A stretch of DNA of 39,387 nucleotides from Gammaproteobacteria bacterium (GTDB taxonomy: Bacteria; Pseudomonadota; Gammaproteobacteria; DAOVJZ01): NCBI GenBank assembly GCA_029882995.1, contig JAOUJV010000009.1, positions 1 to 39,387 on the forward strand. The letters are read 5' to 3'. The position numbers were made by a program, and so were the translations under genes. The notes beneath the pieces are model-generated. The model searched no databases. It was not told the origin of the DNA and saw nothing but the letters and a program-made list of their open reading frames with translations. This document shows positions 1 to 11,642 of this stretch, piece after piece (the first letter of the stretch is position 1; the number at the start of each line of letters is the position of its first letter).

Positions 1-1
1 A

Positions 2-646
2 TGGGATAAAAATAGCCCTCTTCCTCCTCCTAAATGGATAGAAGAAGAAATTTCAAAATTTACGCAGTCTGTTGAATACTTAATAAGTGGCAAACGCGGA
101 AAATGTATTGACATGCTGTCTACCATCAGAGATGCTGAATTTACAAACTGGTATATTGAACATGGACAAATGTCTGGTAAACATCGAAAAAACCTTTTAG
201 GAATAAAAAAGCCAGAATTGTTAAAAGAAAACCTCCGAGACCCACTAAGAGCACCAAAAAAATTTCAGAATGAGGTATTTGCTCGGGACAATTATCATTG
301 CCGCTACTGCGGATCAAGACTTATTTCACAAAAATTCATTAAGTTATTTATACAAGCACTTGACTCGGATATTTTTAAAAGAGGCAAAACCAACCTCACT
401 ACTCATGGAATAATTCATGCAACTTGGCCTGTTGCTGACCATGTAATACCCTGGAATATTGGTGGTAAAACAAACCCTGATAATCTAGTGAGTTCTTGTG
501 CCACATGCAACTATGGAAAAGATGGTTATACATGTGAGCAATTAGGTATACTTAACCCATTCGAACAGCCTCCTGTTGCTGACGATTGGGATGGACTTAT
601 ATCTAAAGAGCTACATATTAAATCGTATAACAATGTGCTTAAATAA
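2..646 (+). CDS. HNH endonuclease family protein, 5' truncated by the window edge
   Basis: The ORF given from 113 stays open in frame back to position 2 (WDKNSPLPPPKWIEEE...). Contains RDNYHCRYCGSRL...VADHVIPWNIGGKTNPDNLVSSCATCNYGKDG, an HNH core with two CxxC pairs. Confidence 0.8.
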   Translation, partial: WDKNSPLPPPKWIEEEISKFTQSVEYLISGKRGKCIDMLSTIRDAEFTNWYIEHGQMSGKHRKNLLGIKKPELLKENLRDPLRAPKKFQNEVFARDNYHCRYCGSRLISQKFIKLFIQALDSDIFKRGKTNLTTHGIIHATWPVADHVIPWNIGGKTNPDNLVSSCATCNYGKDGYTCEQLGILNPFEQPPVADDWDGLISKELHIKSYNNVLK

Positions 647-695
647 AGTGCTCCGCACGGGATGCATAAAAAGCATGTGCCATTTATTTATAACG

Positions 696-1124
696 TTAAA
701 CTTTTTTTACTTCCCCTGACTTTAAATATTGACTGTAGTCACCCAGTATTTCTGCATGATCAAAAACCAGTTTCGGCAGGTTATCAAGTGAAAACACGTC
801 CAGGTGCTTGGCATCATCGGCAGCTCTGGGTGTACCGCTTGCTTCTGCAATATAAACCGCACTGATGGTATGACCACGTGGATCGCGTTTGGGATCAGAA
901 TAGCAACCCAGAAGGGTTTTGAGTTTCACATCGAGTGAGGTTTCCTCCATTGCTTCACGTACTGCGGCCTGTTCAAGCGTTTCACCGATATCGACAAACC
1001 CGCCCGGTATGGCCCAGCCGAAGGGTTCATATTTTCTTTCAATCAGGACAAAAGGTCTTCCCGGTTTATCGACAAGTTCAATAATGGTATCAACAGTAAT
1101 GGCAGGTGTTTCGGGTCTGGGCAT
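696..1124 (-). CDS. NUDIX hydrolase
   Basis: Nudix box [26 protein letters not shown]. Confidence 0.92.
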   Translation of the reverse strand: MPRPETPAITVDTIIELVDKPGRPFVLIERKYEPFGWAIPGGFVDIGETLEQAAVREAMEETSLDVKLKTLLGCYSDPKRDPRGHTISAVYIAEASGTPRAADDAKHLDVFSLDNLPKLVFDHAEILGDYSQYLKSGEVKKV

Positions 1125-1169
1125 GGTATAGTTATACCACTTTATTTTGTGTTTGTTGATATTGTTTTA

Positions 1170-1535
1170 ATGATTACCTTGACCCCACAACTGGTTTCCC
1201 TGTCCCGCATTGGTTTGATTGTTTGCCTTGTTATTGTGACGGCATTGACTGTGTTGCCGTTACAGGAATTTCCTCCTGCTGAAAACATCAATGACAAGGT
1301 GAGTCATTTGCTGGCATTTCTTGCATTGGCGATGGTGGCTGATTATTCATTTCCAAAAAGCGGATTTATAATTCCCAAAGGTTTACCATTGCTGGCCTAT
1401 GGTATTGGTATCGAGATTGTGCAGTCTTTTATTCCCTACCGTAGTTTCTCTGTTCTGGATATGGTTGCCGATGCTGCAGGGTTACTGGTTTATATGTTAC
1501 TTATTCCCGTTCTAAATCGTATTATTATCAGATAA
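1170..1535 (+). CDS. VanZ-like family membrane protein
   Basis: Short multi-TM protein with NDKVSHLLAFLALAMVADYSFP and GIEIVQSFIPYRSFSVLDMVADAAG, typical of VanZ-like proteins. Confidence 0.75.
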   Translation: MITLTPQLVSLSRIGLIVCLVIVTALTVLPLQEFPPAENINDKVSHLLAFLALAMVADYSFPKSGFIIPKGLPLLAYGIGIEIVQSFIPYRSFSVLDMVADAAGLLVYMLLIPVLNRIIIR

Positions 1536-1550
1536 AAAAGAGTGAATAAA

Positions 1551-2033
1551 ATGAAGAAAACAATCATTGTATTTTTAATATCGAGTCTCGCTTATGCAGT
1601 ACAGGCGGCTGAGGATAAACCCGAAAACACATTGGGATTATCAGACAGTGTCAGTGTTTTACTGAAAGCAGAAATGAATGAAATAAAAAAAGGCATGGAA
1701 TCACTGGTGTTTGCGATGGCTTCCGGTAACTGGAAACAAATACAGGAAACCGGTCACCGGATTAAACACAGTTACATAATGAAAAACAAACTGACAGAAT
1801 CACAGAAACATGAGCTGCATGCAAAACTGCCTGCCCAGTTCAGGGAGATTGATAAAAAGTTTCATTATTATGCCGGTATGCTTTCACATGTGGCAGAAGA
1901 AAGGGATATTGAACTGGTTAATTTCTATTTTGCCAAAATGAACGAGTCTTGCATGCACTGTCATTCAAAATTTGTTACAAACCGGTTTGAGGGTTTCAGG
2001 CAGGGTAACAAGCATGAGCAGCATGACCATTAG
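1551..2033 (+). CDS. Periplasmic c-type cytochrome-like protein (single heme)
   Basis: Signal peptide MKKTIIVFLISSLAYAVQA; one CMHCH heme motif near the C-terminus; His-rich tail. Confidence 0.7.
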   Translation: MKKTIIVFLISSLAYAVQAAEDKPENTLGLSDSVSVLLKAEMNEIKKGMESLVFAMASGNWKQIQETGHRIKHSYIMKNKLTESQKHELHAKLPAQFREIDKKFHYYAGMLSHVAEERDIELVNFYFAKMNESCMHCHSKFVTNRFEGFRQGNKHEQHDH

Positions 2034-2140
2034 TATATAATTTTGGTGATTTTCTTGATCAAGAGCAAGGTTCTGGCCAGATTCAGGCTTAAAATTGGTC
2101 AGGCAAGTGGGGCGAAATTTTAGTAAGGAGTATACAGGCT

Positions 2141-2710
2141 ATGAAAAATAAGTATGTAATGGTATTGGCTGGCATTTTGTCTATATCACTGGTGTCGTGC
2201 GCTACAACACCAAAACCTGATATGAAGATGCTTAAACAAGAGGCTGTCAGTATCGTCAAGAAATTTGGTGGTACTTTAAAACCGCAGCTCGGGAAGGCAC
2301 TTAAATCTGGCGGTCCGGTTCATGCGATTGAAGTTTGCTCTAAAAAAGCGCCTGAAATTGCAGACAAGTTAAGTGCGGAAACAGGCTGGTCAGTAAAACG
2401 GGTCAGTCTCAAGGCGCGTAACAGTAAAACGGCCATACCGGATGAATGGGAAAGAAAAATCCTGAAACAATTTGATGAGCGTCAGGCCAGTGGGGAACCT
2501 GCTGAAAGAATTGCATATGCTGAAATTGTGGATGGTCGTTACCGATTTATGAAGGCTCAAGGTGTGGAAGCTGTTTGCCTGAATTGTCATGCGGCTAATA
2601 TTAAAACCGAAGTTGAGGCTGCTTTAAAACAGCATTACCCGGATGATAATGCACGCGGCTATTCGCTTGGCCAAATTCGTGGTGCATTCAGCCTTTCAAA
2701 GGATCTGTAA
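2141..2710 (+). CDS. DUF3365 (Tll0287-like) heme-binding lipoprotein
   Basis: Lipobox-like LVSCATT; CLNCH motif; KxFGGTLKPQLGKALKSGGPVHAIEVCSKKAP pattern of the DUF3365 family. Confidence 0.78.
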   Translation: MKNKYVMVLAGILSISLVSCATTPKPDMKMLKQEAVSIVKKFGGTLKPQLGKALKSGGPVHAIEVCSKKAPEIADKLSAETGWSVKRVSLKARNSKTAIPDEWERKILKQFDERQASGEPAERIAYAEIVDGRYRFMKAQGVEAVCLNCHAANIKTEVEAALKQHYPDDNARGYSLGQIRGAFSLSKDL

Positions 2711-2730
2711 ACCACCTTGTGGATAAAACA

Positions 2731-2755
2731 AAAAACCCGCCTATGGCGGGTTTTA
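2731..2755. terminator. Rho-independent terminator hairpin
   Basis: AAAACCCGCCTATGGCGGGTTTT immediately after the DUF3365 gene; could act for both converging genes. Confidence 0.8.
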
Positions 2756-2786
2756 AATTTAAACTTCTTTATTACCTGGGAGCGGT

Positions 2787-2954
2787 TTATTTTATTTTTG
2801 CTTCCTTGTACATCACATGCTGACGCACAACAGGATCAAATTTTTTCATTTCAAGCTTTTCTGGTTTGGTACGCTTGTTTTTTGAAGTGGTATAAAAGTG
2901 TCCGGTGCCAGCACTGGAGACCATTCTGATTTTTTCACGTGCACTCTTTGCCAT
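2787..2954 (-). CDS. rpmG: 50S ribosomal protein L33 (not in the supplied ORF track)
   Basis: Manual translation: [55 protein letters not shown] (55 aa, cysteine-free form), next to rpmB. Confidence 0.95.
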   Translation of the reverse strand: MAKSAREKIRMVSSAGTGHFYTTSKNKRTKPEKLEMKKFDPVVRQHVMYKEAKIK

Positions 2955-2965
2955 GATCTGTCTCC

Positions 2966-3202
2966 TTAAACCTTCTCACCACGTGCGCGGATTTTATCCA
3001 GCACAGTGTCGATACCAAGCTTGTCGATAATACGCATGCCGTTGGAACTGACGCGTAGTTTTATATAACGCTTTTCAGCTTCTACCCAGAAACGATGCAT
3101 ATGCAGGTTTGGCAGAAAACGGCGGCGTGTCTTGTTGTGTGCATGCGATACGTTGTTCCCTGACATAGGACGCTTGCCTGTCACCTGACATACTCTGGAC
3201 AT
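2966..3202 (-). CDS. rpmB: 50S ribosomal protein L28
   Basis: [34 protein letters not shown]...; start placed at the MSRV methionine (78 aa). Confidence 0.97.
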   Translation of the reverse strand: MSRVCQVTGKRPMSGNNVSHAHNKTRRRFLPNLHMHRFWVEAEKRYIKLRVSSNGMRIIDKLGIDTVLDKIRARGEKV

Positions 3203-3328
3203 TTTAACTAACTCCTCAAAACCGGTTATTCTATTCACGCCCCTCTGGACGCAGAGCCGTGCTTTATACCAGAGTCCCCCAAAAGTTACAAGCAGCGAGA
3301 TCGGCCGGATGTCCTATCCTGTTGATTT

Positions 3329-4003
3329 TTATATCAATCCATATTCAGCAAAGGAATAGGCCGGACCATCTCCGATAATCAGGTGATCCAGCACCCGGAT
3401 ATCGACCAGCGCCAGCGCCTCTTTCAATCGGCGTGTCAGGTGCTTGTCGGCCTCACTCGGTTCCGAAATCCCTGAGGGATGATTATGGGCAAAAATCATG
3501 GCGGCCGCGTTATGAACCAGCGCTTGCTTGACGACTTCACGCGGGTGCACACTGGCACCATTTAATGTGCCTCGGAAAAGCTCTTCGCAGTGGATGACTC
3601 GATGCCGGTTATCCAGATACAGGCAGGCAAAGACTTCATGCGGCAAGTCACGCAGGCGTGCAGTCAGGTAACGGCTAGTGGTCTCGGGACTGTTCAGGGT
3701 GTCACCGTGTTGCAGGGTTTCATACAGGTGGCGGCGCGCCATTTCGAGCACGGCCTGAAGCTGGATGTATTTGGCATCACCGAGTCCGTGGCTTTGGCAA
3801 AATCGATCACGATCGGCATTAAGCAGGGCGCGCAGACTGCCATGCTCTACCAGAAGTTCACGCGCCAGATCAACGGCGGTCTTGCCACGTACACCGGTAC
3901 GCAGGAAAATGGCGAGAAGTTCGGCATCCGAGAGTGCGGACGGGCCGCGGGTGAGGAGTTTTTCGCGCGGGCGTTCGGCCACAGGCCAGTCAGTGATGGG
4001 CAT
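3329..4003 (-). CDS. radC: RadC family protein (JAB/MPN domain)
   Basis: [27 protein letters not shown] and [14 protein letters not shown]. Confidence 0.95.
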   Translation of the reverse strand: MPITDWPVAERPREKLLTRGPSALSDAELLAIFLRTGVRGKTAVDLARELLVEHGSLRALLNADRDRFCQSHGLGDAKYIQLQAVLEMARRHLYETLQHGDTLNSPETTSRYLTARLRDLPHEVFACLYLDNRHRVIHCEELFRGTLNGASVHPREVVKQALVHNAAAMIFAHNHPSGISEPSEADKHLTRRLKEALALVDIRVLDHLIIGDGPAYSFAEYGLI

Positions 4004-4109
4004 AATTTAACCTCCATGTTAAAAATATGATGTATTTCAATTTATTACATATAAAGTTAGTGCTTACTAACTGAACATCCTGTCCATAATGGATTACACT
4101 GTACCCTAT

Positions 4110-5351
4110 ATGAAAAGATTGACCAATAAACACATCGTGTTGGGCGTGACCGGCAGTATCGCCGCCTATAAGAGCGCTGATCTGGTACGCAAACTCAAAA
4201 CAGCGGGTGCCGAGGTGCATGTGATCATGACCAAAGGCGCGACCGAGTTTATTACCCCCCTGACTATGCAGGCAGTCTCAGGCAATGAGGTACACCAGAG
4301 CTTGCTGGACGAAAAGGCAGAAGCCGGGATGGGCCATATCCAGCTTGCACGTTGGGCTGATCTGGTACTGATAGCACCTGCCAGTGCTGATTGTTTGTCG
4401 AGGTTAGTGCTGGGTCGAGGCGATGATTTACTGGGCGCTGTATGTCTGGCATCAACATCACCATTGGCGGTTGCACCAGCCATGAATCAGGCCATGTGGA
4501 AAGATCCGGCAACACAGGAGAATGTGGCGAAATTAAAAACCCGTGGGATTCATATACTGGGTCCGGCGGAAGGTGAGCAGGCTTGTGGTGATACCGGTCC
4601 TGGCCGGATGCTCGAACCGGATGATCTGGTAACGGAAGTAGAAGGCTTGTTCGAGAGCGGCATCCTGTCTGGTGTGAAAGTGATGGTGACGGCCGGCCCG
4701 ACTCAAGAGGACATCGATCCGGTGCGCTTCATCAGTAACCGCAGTTCGGGCAAGATGGGTTATGCATTGGCACAAGCGGCGGTTGAGGCCGGTGCGGAAG
4801 TGATTCTGGTGAGCGGCCCGACCAGTTTGCCAATACCGGACAGAACAAGACGCATTGATATACGTTCTGCACGTGAAATGCATGATGCCGTACATGCGGA
4901 AATCAAGGATATTGATATTTTTATTGGTGCAGCGGCTGTGGCTGATTATCGACCAATTGAAGCAGAAGCCGGCAAGATCAAGAAAGATAGCGACACATTA
5001 ACATTACAAATGACCAAAACAGAAGACATTCTGGCTTCCGTTGCCGGTCTTAAAGACAGACCTTATATGGTAGGTTTTGCTGCTGAGACGGATAATCTGG
5101 AAGCCAATGCACTTAAAAAGCTGAATGCCAAACAGCTTGATATGATTGCCGCCAATCGGGTGGGAGAGGATCCTACAGGTGGAACACTGGGATTCGAGAG
5201 TGATGAAAATGCATTGAGCGTGTTCTGGCAGGATGGCAATAAGGAATTGAGCCGTATGCCTAAATCACAATTAGCTCGAATTCTGGTTGAATTGATTGCC
5301 CGTCGTTACAAGAGTGAGCACAATATTATTCGGCCCGAATCCTTCGGCTAG
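4110..5351 (+). CDS. coaBC: Bifunctional phosphopantothenoylcysteine decarboxylase/phosphopantothenate-cysteine ligase
   Basis: KHIVLGVTGSIAAYKSADLVRKL, APAMNQAMW, TAGPTQEDIDPVRFISNRSSGKMGYALA. Confidence 0.96.
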   Translation: MKRLTNKHIVLGVTGSIAAYKSADLVRKLKTAGAEVHVIMTKGATEFITPLTMQAVSGNEVHQSLLDEKAEAGMGHIQLARWADLVLIAPASADCLSRLVLGRGDDLLGAVCLASTSPLAVAPAMNQAMWKDPATQENVAKLKTRGIHILGPAEGEQACGDTGPGRMLEPDDLVTEVEGLFESGILSGVKVMVTAGPTQEDIDPVRFISNRSSGKMGYALAQAAVEAGAEVILVSGPTSLPIPDRTRRIDIRSAREMHDAVHAEIKDIDIFIGAAAVADYRPIEAEAGKIKKDSDTLTLQMTKTEDILASVAGLKDRPYMVGFAAETDNLEANALKKLNAKQLDMIAANRVGEDPTGGTLGFESDENALSVFWQDGNKELSRMPKSQLARILVELIARRYKSEHNIIRPESFG

Positions 5352-5448
5352 CCTCGGGACAGAGCAATTCAGACTTGGCCAGCCAAGGCCAGTTTCGGTT
5401 ATAGTTAGTACCTTATAAAAATATAACAACGCAAAAGCAGGTAGGACC

Positions 5449-5904
5449 ATGACAAAAATCCAGCTCAAGATCCTTGATTCCCGTATTGGTAATGAATTTC
5501 CTGTCCCCGACTATGCCACTGACGGCTCGGCCGGGATGGATTTACGTGCCTGTGTCGATGAACCACTTGAGCTCAAGCCAGGCCAGACAGAACTTATTCC
5601 GACCGGTATGGCGATCCACATTGATGATCCGACACTGGCTGCAGTGATTTTGCCGCGCTCGGGTTTGGGTCATAAGCATGGCATTGTCCTTGGCAATCTG
5701 GTTGGACTTATTGATTCGGATTATCAGGGGCAACTATTTGTGTCCTGCTGGAATCGGGGTGATACCACTTTTACCGTTAATGCCGGTGAACGCATTGCCC
5801 AACTTGTGTTTGTACCGGTAGTTCAAGCTGCATTCGAAGTGGTCGATAACTTTGATGAATCACTGCGTGGTGTAGGTGGATTCGGGCATACGGGCACGCA
5901 ATAA
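5449..5904 (+). CDS. dut: dUTP diphosphatase
   Basis: [50 protein letters not shown]. Confidence 0.97.
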   Translation: MTKIQLKILDSRIGNEFPVPDYATDGSAGMDLRACVDEPLELKPGQTELIPTGMAIHIDDPTLAAVILPRSGLGHKHGIVLGNLVGLIDSDYQGQLFVSCWNRGDTTFTVNAGERIAQLVFVPVVQAAFEVVDNFDESLRGVGGFGHTGTQ

Positions 5905-5921
5905 CGGAGCTAACGGACTTC

Positions 5922-8492
5922 ATGGCCAAACAAAAAGAAACCAAAGCCGCAGACAATAAAAAACAAAGCAAACCGGAAAGCACCAAGGGACTGATCACCA
6001 TTGATCGTCTGGTAATGCGTACTTTCCTGATTGCATCGATTTTGCTGGCAATCGCCACTGCGGCTACGCATTTCATGAGCGCCCTGCGTGCCAATGATTT
6101 CAGAACACAACAAACCACGATCACCGCAAATGGTCTGGCAGGTCAGGCCAGTGCCATTATTAATAGCTATAACGGGATAATGAATGCATTGGCAAATGAT
6201 GCCGGCGTCGTCAGTGCCATTGCGAGTGACTCTGCCAGAACAGCAAAGGAACAGGAACTCAGTGCCTTGTTTCCTTCAGCTGCAAGAATCAAATTACTCA
6301 CCACTGGTCCACATGAAGTGGATAACACAATAACACCACAACTGGGTTATGCCTGTATCGCGATGGTAGAACAGGCGGAAAAACAAAAAGGGATAGTGTC
6401 AGCCGAAGTGCATCAGTTAGGTAACACACATCAGCATATCGATCTTGTTCAACGCATCATGTCATCTGACGGACAAACTGTGGCCGGTACCCTGCTGATC
6501 AGTTTAAAAGTGCCTGAATTTAAAAATGTAATAGGTAAAACAAATCTTGGCTCCGGTTATATGGAACTGCGTCAATATACAGGGAATGAATTTGTTGCCC
6601 TGATCAAGAATGGTAATAACAGTCTGGCGTCGAGCGATCCGGATGCAATAGTCAATGTCGCGGGAACCACATGGAAAGTAGCTTACTGGGGTGAGGAAAT
6701 GAACTGGAGCCTGTTGTCACCGGAACAGACAATGGTCTGGGGCGTGATACTGGGTTCTGTGTTGTTACTTGCCATGGTTTCGTTTGCATTCAAGAAAACA
6801 TTGAACAACACCATACGTAATGATCTGGTTGTGATTATTAATCTCGTCAAGGACATTGCATCAGGAAAACTAAAATCAAATTACAACGTACGTTTGTACG
6901 GTTTCCGTGGCGCGATTGAAAACCTGATCCGTATGGCGCCGGAGTTTGGTGTCAGAAATGCAGCACCAAAGATACAGACACATGCACCATCAGTAGATGA
7001 ACCATCTGACAACGATATTGAAGAAGCATCACTCGAACCGGAAGAAGTCGCACCGGATTTAATTTTTCAGGACAAGGCAGGTATACAAGTGGAAGAAGTA
7101 GATGAATCAGGAGCAGTTGCCAAAGTGCCTGCAAGTATTTTCAAGGCTTATGATATTCGCGGTATTGTAGGGGATACGCTGACACCGGCAATTGCCCGTG
7201 AAATAGGACGTGCGATTGGCAGTGAGGCCTACGAGCGTGGGCAACAAAGTATTATTGTTGCACGTGATGGTCGCTTGTCTGGTCCCAAGATCATTGAAAA
7301 CCTGATTAAGGGTTTGCGTGAAACCGGGCGTGATGTCATTGATATCGGTATGGTACCGACACCGGTTCTGTATTTTGCAACACAATACCTGAACACCGGT
7401 TCCGGCATCATGGTTACCGGCAGTCACAACCCGCCGGATTATAATGGTTTCAAAATGGTATTGCGTAATGAAACATTGTCTGGCGAAGCAATTCAGGGTC
7501 TGCGTAAACGTATTGAGGCCGGTAACTTTTTAAGTGGTGATGGCGGTCTTGAAAGTGTTGATGTCGTCAATGATTATCTTGAACGCATTACCAGTGATAT
7601 CAATCTTGCCCGTCCGATGAAAGTTATTCTGGATTGCGGAAATGGTGTGGGTGGATCGGTTGCGCCACGTTTGTTACAGGCATTGGGTTGTGAACTGACT
7701 GAACTGTATTGTGAAGTGGATGGCAACTTCCCGAATCACCATCCTGATCCGAGTGATCCGAAAAATCTACTGGACCTGATCAAGGCAGTAAAGGAACAGG
7801 GCGCTGATGTCGGTCTGGCACTGGATGGTGACGGTGATCGTCTTGGTGTGATTGATGCCGATGGCAATGTGATCTGGGCCGATCGTCAGATGATGTTATA
7901 TGCAAAAGATGTATTGTCACGTAATGCCGGCGCCATGATCATTTATGACATCAAGTGCACGAACAATCTGGGCACCGTTATCCAGCAGGCCGGTGGCACA
8001 CCGTTAATGTGGAAAACCGGTCATTCCTTTATCAAGGCCAAGTTGGCTGAAACCGGTGCGTTACTGGCCGGTGAAATGAGCGGACACATTTTCTTCAAGG
8101 AACGCTGGTTTGGTTTTGATGATGCACTCTATACGGCTGCGCGTTTACTTGAAATTCTGGCAGCGGACAAACGTACCTCAACAGAAATTTTTGCAAGCCT
8201 GCCATCTGCTGTCAGTACACCGGAACTCAAGGCCGATACAACGGAAGGTGGACAATTTACCTTTATTGAAAAATTTGTTGCACAGGCCAGTTTTGAAGGT
8301 GCCGTGCTGACCACTATTGACGGACTGCGTGCCGATTTTGAAGATGGCTGGGGATTGGTGCGTGCTTCCAATACAACCCCGTGTCTTGTGATCCGGTTTG
8401 AAGCCAAGACACCACAGGCACTGAAACGTATTCAGGAAGAATTCCGCAAATCAATGCAGGCAGTGGATTCGAGTCTCAGCTTGCCGTTTTAA
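5922..8492 (+). CDS. algC: Phosphomannomutase/phosphoglucomutase with N-terminal membrane/extracytoplasmic domain (long AlgC type)
   Basis: C-terminal PMM/PGM: FKAYDIRGIVGDTL, MVTGSHNPPDYNGFKM, LALDGDGDRLGVID. N-terminal region of about 390 aa has two TM segments. Confidence 0.93.
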   Translation: MAKQKETKAADNKKQSKPESTKGLITIDRLVMRTFLIASILLAIATAATHFMSALRANDFRTQQTTITANGLAGQASAIINSYNGIMNALANDAGVVSAIASDSARTAKEQELSALFPSAARIKLLTTGPHEVDNTITPQLGYACIAMVEQAEKQKGIVSAEVHQLGNTHQHIDLVQRIMSSDGQTVAGTLLISLKVPEFKNVIGKTNLGSGYMELRQYTGNEFVALIKNGNNSLASSDPDAIVNVAGTTWKVAYWGEEMNWSLLSPEQTMVWGVILGSVLLLAMVSFAFKKTLNNTIRNDLVVIINLVKDIASGKLKSNYNVRLYGFRGAIENLIRMAPEFGVRNAAPKIQTHAPSVDEPSDNDIEEASLEPEEVAPDLIFQDKAGIQVEEVDESGAVAKVPASIFKAYDIRGIVGDTLTPAIAREIGRAIGSEAYERGQQSIIVARDGRLSGPKIIENLIKGLRETGRDVIDIGMVPTPVLYFATQYLNTGSGIMVTGSHNPPDYNGFKMVLRNETLSGEAIQGLRKRIEAGNFLSGDGGLESVDVVNDYLERITSDINLARPMKVILDCGNGVGGSVAPRLLQALGCELTELYCEVDGNFPNHHPDPSDPKNLLDLIKAVKEQGADVGLALDGDGDRLGVIDADGNVIWADRQMMLYAKDVLSRNAGAMIIYDIKCTNNLGTVIQQAGGTPLMWKTGHSFIKAKLAETGALLAGEMSGHIFFKERWFGFDDALYTAARLLEILAADKRTSTEIFASLPSAVSTPELKADTTEGGQFTFIEKFVAQASFEGAVLTTIDGLRADFEDGWGLVRASNTTPCLVIRFEAKTPQALKRIQEEFRKSMQAVDSSLSLPF

Positions 8493-8628
8493 TATTGCAG
8501 GGTGGTCTCATCTGGAACCTCAAAGGGATTCAAGATTAGATCGTTGCTTCACACACCGATAAATCATCTGTTTTCGACAACCTTGCCATGAAGGTCTAAA
8601 ATGCAGGGCTATTGTGAAACATCCATAA

Positions 8629-9540
<912 letters not shown>

Positions 9541-9561
9541 AAACAACAGGGGGGCTTGGTC

Positions 9562-10182
9562 ATGCAATTATTAGCCGGCACTACCGAACACCGTGGTACA
9601 CGTCGTCAACAAATTCTGGAAGCACTTGCCAGAGAACTGGAAGTCAATCCGGGATCAAGAATCACCACCGCCAGTCTGGCGAAATCCGTCGGCGTTTCTG
9701 AAGCCGCACTTTATCGACACTTTTCCAGCAAGGCACGTATGTTTGACGGGCTGATTGAATTTACCGAAGACACGGTTTTCGGTTTAATCAATAAAATTCT
9801 GTCAGATGATTATGATGCGATAAAGCGCTGCCACAAGATCTGCAATCTGCTACTGACATTCTCCGAGCGCAATCCTGGCATTACCCGTATCCTGATGGGT
9901 GATGCACTGGTTGGTGAAACCAGCCGGTTGCGATCGAGGGTAAGCAAACTGTTTGATCGACTGGAAACCCAGTTCAAGCAAATCCTGCGTGAGGGGCAAC
10001 TGCATTCAGAAATTGCACCGGATTCACAGGTGCAGGTTGTTGCGGAATTACTGGTCTCTGTTGTGGTGGGACGACTTAATCAGTATGTGCGCAGTGAGTT
10101 TATGCACAAACCGACAGAACGCTGGGAAGAACAATGGTATATGTTGTCAGCCGGTATTAATGCTGTGCAACATCCCCTTTAA
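9562..10182 (+). CDS. slmA: Nucleoid occlusion factor SlmA (TetR family)
   Basis: RRQQILEALARELEVNPGSRITTASLAKSVGVSEAALYRHFSSKARMFDGLIEF; located in the dut/pyrE neighbourhood. Confidence 0.93.
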   Translation: MQLLAGTTEHRGTRRQQILEALARELEVNPGSRITTASLAKSVGVSEAALYRHFSSKARMFDGLIEFTEDTVFGLINKILSDDYDAIKRCHKICNLLLTFSERNPGITRILMGDALVGETSRLRSRVSKLFDRLETQFKQILREGQLHSEIAPDSQVQVVAELLVSVVVGRLNQYVRSEFMHKPTERWEEQWYMLSAGINAVQHPL

Positions 10183-10831
10183 GTTCATTAAAGCGTTCGA
10201 TGTCACTTTCAAACTGAAGTTTGATGTCTTCCTTTTCCTTTTGTTTTTCATCAATCAGATCTTTCTGACGATCAATCTTGCCCTGCGTTAAATCCATGTC
10301 TTCCTGTAATACCTTGGGCAATGGTTTGCCGGTACGTTCATAGTGAGCGGCCTGTGTCTTCAAACCTTCCATTGCTTTCACCAGACTTGCTATTTTGTCA
10401 TTGGCGAGCTTAATGCTGGAATCGACAGCGCGTATTTTGCCATCGCGCGCCATTATCATGTCGTCGGTATTACTGTAAGTACTTAGCAGGGCATGATCAT
10501 ATCTTGCCTGTAATTCCGCTTTCTTTTTATTGGACTGTTCAATTGCCTTCAGGCGTGCCGCCTCTTTCAGTTCTTCAACAGTCTTGGCTCTTTCAACCTT
10601 GTCGACAACACGACCTTCCACATTCACTTCTTCGTGCCCCTTTTGTGCATATTCCGGTGGCACGACATTACCGCATTCACGAATGCCTTCCTTGTTGGTC
10701 CAGCACTTGAAAGTTTTTTTACCGGAAGAATTGGCCTGTGAAATCTGTGCAACACCAAACATAAAGATTGCAGTTACAAGAAGGGAAAAAATCTTTTTTA
10801 GACGTCTGCTTTTGAACATGATATACACCAT
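10157..10831 (-). CDS. DUF4124-like secreted coiled-coil protein
   Basis: Signal peptide; KTFKCWTNKEGIRECGNVVPPEYAQKGHEEV resembles DUF4124; long charged coiled-coil. Confidence 0.65.
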   Translation of the reverse strand: MVYIMFKSRRLKKIFSLLVTAIFMFGVAQISQANSSGKKTFKCWTNKEGIRECGNVVPPEYAQKGHEEVNVEGRVVDKVERAKTVEELKEAARLKAIEQSNKKKAELQARYDHALLSTYSNTDDMIMARDGKIRAVDSSIKLANDKIASLVKAMEGLKTQAAHYERTGKPLPKVLQEDMDLTQGKIDRQKDLIDEKQKEKEDIKLQFESDIERFNELKGDVAQH

Positions 10832-10876
10832 AACTAATTACATTAATTGATTATAGAGGAACGTACACACAACAAC

Positions 10877-11632
10877 ATGGATTACCTTGATCAATTACTG
10901 TTGTTTATCATTTCCCTGATTGCCAATGCCTTCTCGGCCTTCTCCGGTGGCGGTGCCGGCCTCATCCAGTTGCCTGCACTCATCTTCCTTGGGCTTCCCT
11001 TTGGTATTGCTCTCGCCACCCATAAAGTTGCCTCTATAGCTTTAGGTATCGGCGCCACAATACGTCACTTGAGGGAAAAATCACTTGGATTTCCGCTGGT
11101 TATCACCATGTTGGTATCCGGTGTCCCCGGCGTCATCCTCGGTGCCAGCCTGATTTTGCAAGTGCCTGAACGCATGGCAGAAATCGCTCTCGGTGTTTTG
11201 ACCATGGGATTGGGATTATATTCCTGGTTCAATCCCGGGCTTGGCCAAAACCATGAACCACGTCACGAAAACAGGATGGGATATTTTATCGGCGGCAGCG
11301 TCCTGTTTGGTATTGGCATACTGAATGGATCACTCACTTCCGGCACCGGCTTGTTTGTCACCATGTGGCTGGTGCGCTGGTTTGGTCTTGATTACAAACG
11401 CGCCGTTGCATATACACTTGTTATGGTCGGCACTACATGGAACGGTACCGGCGCACTCACACTCGGTATCCTCGGTGAAATTAAATGGACATGGTTACCG
11501 GCGTTATTGCTTGGATCATTAATTGGTGGTTATGTTGGGGCGCACATGGCAATTAAGAAAGGGAATAAGTGGATCAAGAGGGGATTCGAAGTTGTGACAT
11601 TGTTGATTGGGGTTAAGTTGATTATTGGTTAG
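10877..11632 (+). CDS. TauE/SafE-family sulfite exporter-like permease
   Basis: Multi-TM; NAFSAFSGGGAGLIQLPALIFLGLPFGIALATHKVASI and a C-terminal GGYVGAHMAIKKGNKWIKRGFE. Confidence 0.85.
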   Translation: MDYLDQLLLFIISLIANAFSAFSGGGAGLIQLPALIFLGLPFGIALATHKVASIALGIGATIRHLREKSLGFPLVITMLVSGVPGVILGASLILQVPERMAEIALGVLTMGLGLYSWFNPGLGQNHEPRHENRMGYFIGGSVLFGIGILNGSLTSGTGLFVTMWLVRWFGLDYKRAVAYTLVMVGTTWNGTGALTLGILGEIKWTWLPALLLGSLIGGYVGAHMAIKKGNKWIKRGFEVVTLLIGVKLIIG

Positions 11633-11642
11633 TTTTTTTATT

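Noticed and set aside
662-865. 67-aa ORF antisense to the NUDIX gene
   Set aside because: Overlaps the well-supported NUDIX hydrolase on the opposite strand, with no homology signal.
3590-4030. 146-aa ORF antisense to radC
   Set aside because: Fully overlaps a confidently assigned conserved gene; no recognisable domain.
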